NCBI GenBank assembly: GCA_021927905.1
Contig: BLLK01000020.1
Location: 930,001 to 994,000 of the forward strand
Direction of reading: 5' to 3'
DNA length: 64,000 nt
Source: Chaetoceros tenuissimus
Lineage: Eukaryota; Bacillariophyta; Thalassiosirophyceae; Chaetocerotales; Chaetocerotaceae
Both the position numbers and the translations under genes were made by a program. Position 1 is the stretch's first letter, and each line of letters opens with the position of its first letter. The notes under the pieces are model-generated. The model was not told the DNA's origin and searched no databases. It saw only the letters and a list, made by a program, of their open reading frames with translations. This document shows, piece by piece, positions 63,771-64,000 of this stretch.

Positions 63771-64000
63771 TCAAGCTTTCCATGCTTCATCTATTGATGA
63801 ACCTCCTCGTTCTGCTGCTGCTTGTACCCCTCTATCCAATGGTGCCCATTCTGGTTTGCGGGCATCCCATAGATCGGGATCGTATCCAACTAATGGTCGT
63901 ATTTCATCCTTAATTTTTGCTACATTTTTCCAAGCATCCCTTTCATTCTTGAGAGATGGTATTGATAATGAAATTGCATACATCCAAATCATTTTCGCAT
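63771..64000 (-). CDS. C-terminal part of an unrecognised protein (5' end outside window)
   Basis: An open frame of 76 codons enters from the right edge and ends at the TGA/TAA-type stop at 63771-63773. The visible end reads SLKNERDAWKNVAKIKDEIR, then LVGYDPDLWDARKPEWAPLD, and closes SSIDEAWKA. There is no in-frame stop up to the edge, so the gene continues outside. The composition is soluble, and Trp/Asp/Pro-rich segments suggest a real protein. I do not recognise the family. Confidence 0.5.
   Translation of the reverse strand, partial: AKMIWMYAISLSIPSLKNERDAWKNVAKIKDEIRPLVGYDPDLWDARKPEWAPLDRGVQAAAERGGSSIDEAWKA

Overview
This window looks like nuclear DNA of a diatom, most likely a centric one. 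A fucoxanthin-chlorophyll a/c light-harvesting protein points to a heterokont alga with a red-derived plastid. Several proteins start with a signal peptide followed by an ASF/GFAP-type motif, which is how diatoms mark plastid proteins. Genes are dense on both strands, AT-rich, and carry short introns of about 50-120 bp with GTAAGT-like donors. A CFAP298 gene, needed for motile cilia, suggests a lineage that still makes flagellated cells, as centric diatom sperm are. I see no transposon, rRNA, tRNA or CRISPR array.

Layout. 1-9.0 kb: a membrane PDZ protein cut by the window edge, an unrecognised helical protein, a plasmepsin V/BACE-like aspartyl protease, and a phytanoyl-dioxygenase joined to a beta-propeller-like domain. 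9.0-16 kb: an FCP gene with a decayed copy of its own 3' end beside it, a coiled-coil membrane protein, a small two-exon gene with CO2/cAMP-element-like sites upstream, and poly(A)-binding protein. 16-27 kb: a secreted coiled-coil protein, an AlkB-like dioxygenase, then the most unusual block: two divergent amidoligase genes flanking an ankyrin-MYND gene. One amidoligase is fused to a YEATS-like domain, the other to ubiquitin-binding modules and a C2H2 finger. 27-34 kb: a 15-exon secreted protein that fuses DUF1800 and DUF1501, families that are usually neighbouring bacterial genes. 34-43 kb: an IQ-motif protein, a sulfatase with an odd active-site motif, and a greatly enlarged ORC5. 43-53 kb: a HesB-like mitochondrial protein, the GATOR2 subunit MIOS with a 124-bp tandem duplication over its stop codon, an RCC1-repeat protein and a disordered conserved protein. 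53-64 kb: a CRTISO-like carotenoid isomerase, CFAP298, a divergent double AAA ATPase, a gene-free stretch of 1.5 kb, cyclophilin PPIL3, EMC10, plastid lumazine synthase and a partial unknown gene.

Working together. There are no operons; most genes are housekeeping and independent. Plastid functions (FCP, CRTISO, lumazine synthase), mRNA handling (PABP, PPIL3), ER and secretory functions (EMC10, aspartyl protease, sulfatase), replication (ORC5) and TORC1 signalling (MIOS) are interspersed. The amidoligase/MYND cluster at 21.6-26.8 kb is the best candidate for an undescribed system: its domain make-up suggests a peptide-bond-forming enzyme directed to ubiquitinated or acylated proteins, possibly in chromatin. 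That function is an inference. The genes with introns were assembled by hand from splice signals and reading-frame continuity. One junction, in the DUF1800-DUF1501 gene, does not stay in frame with the best splice sites.
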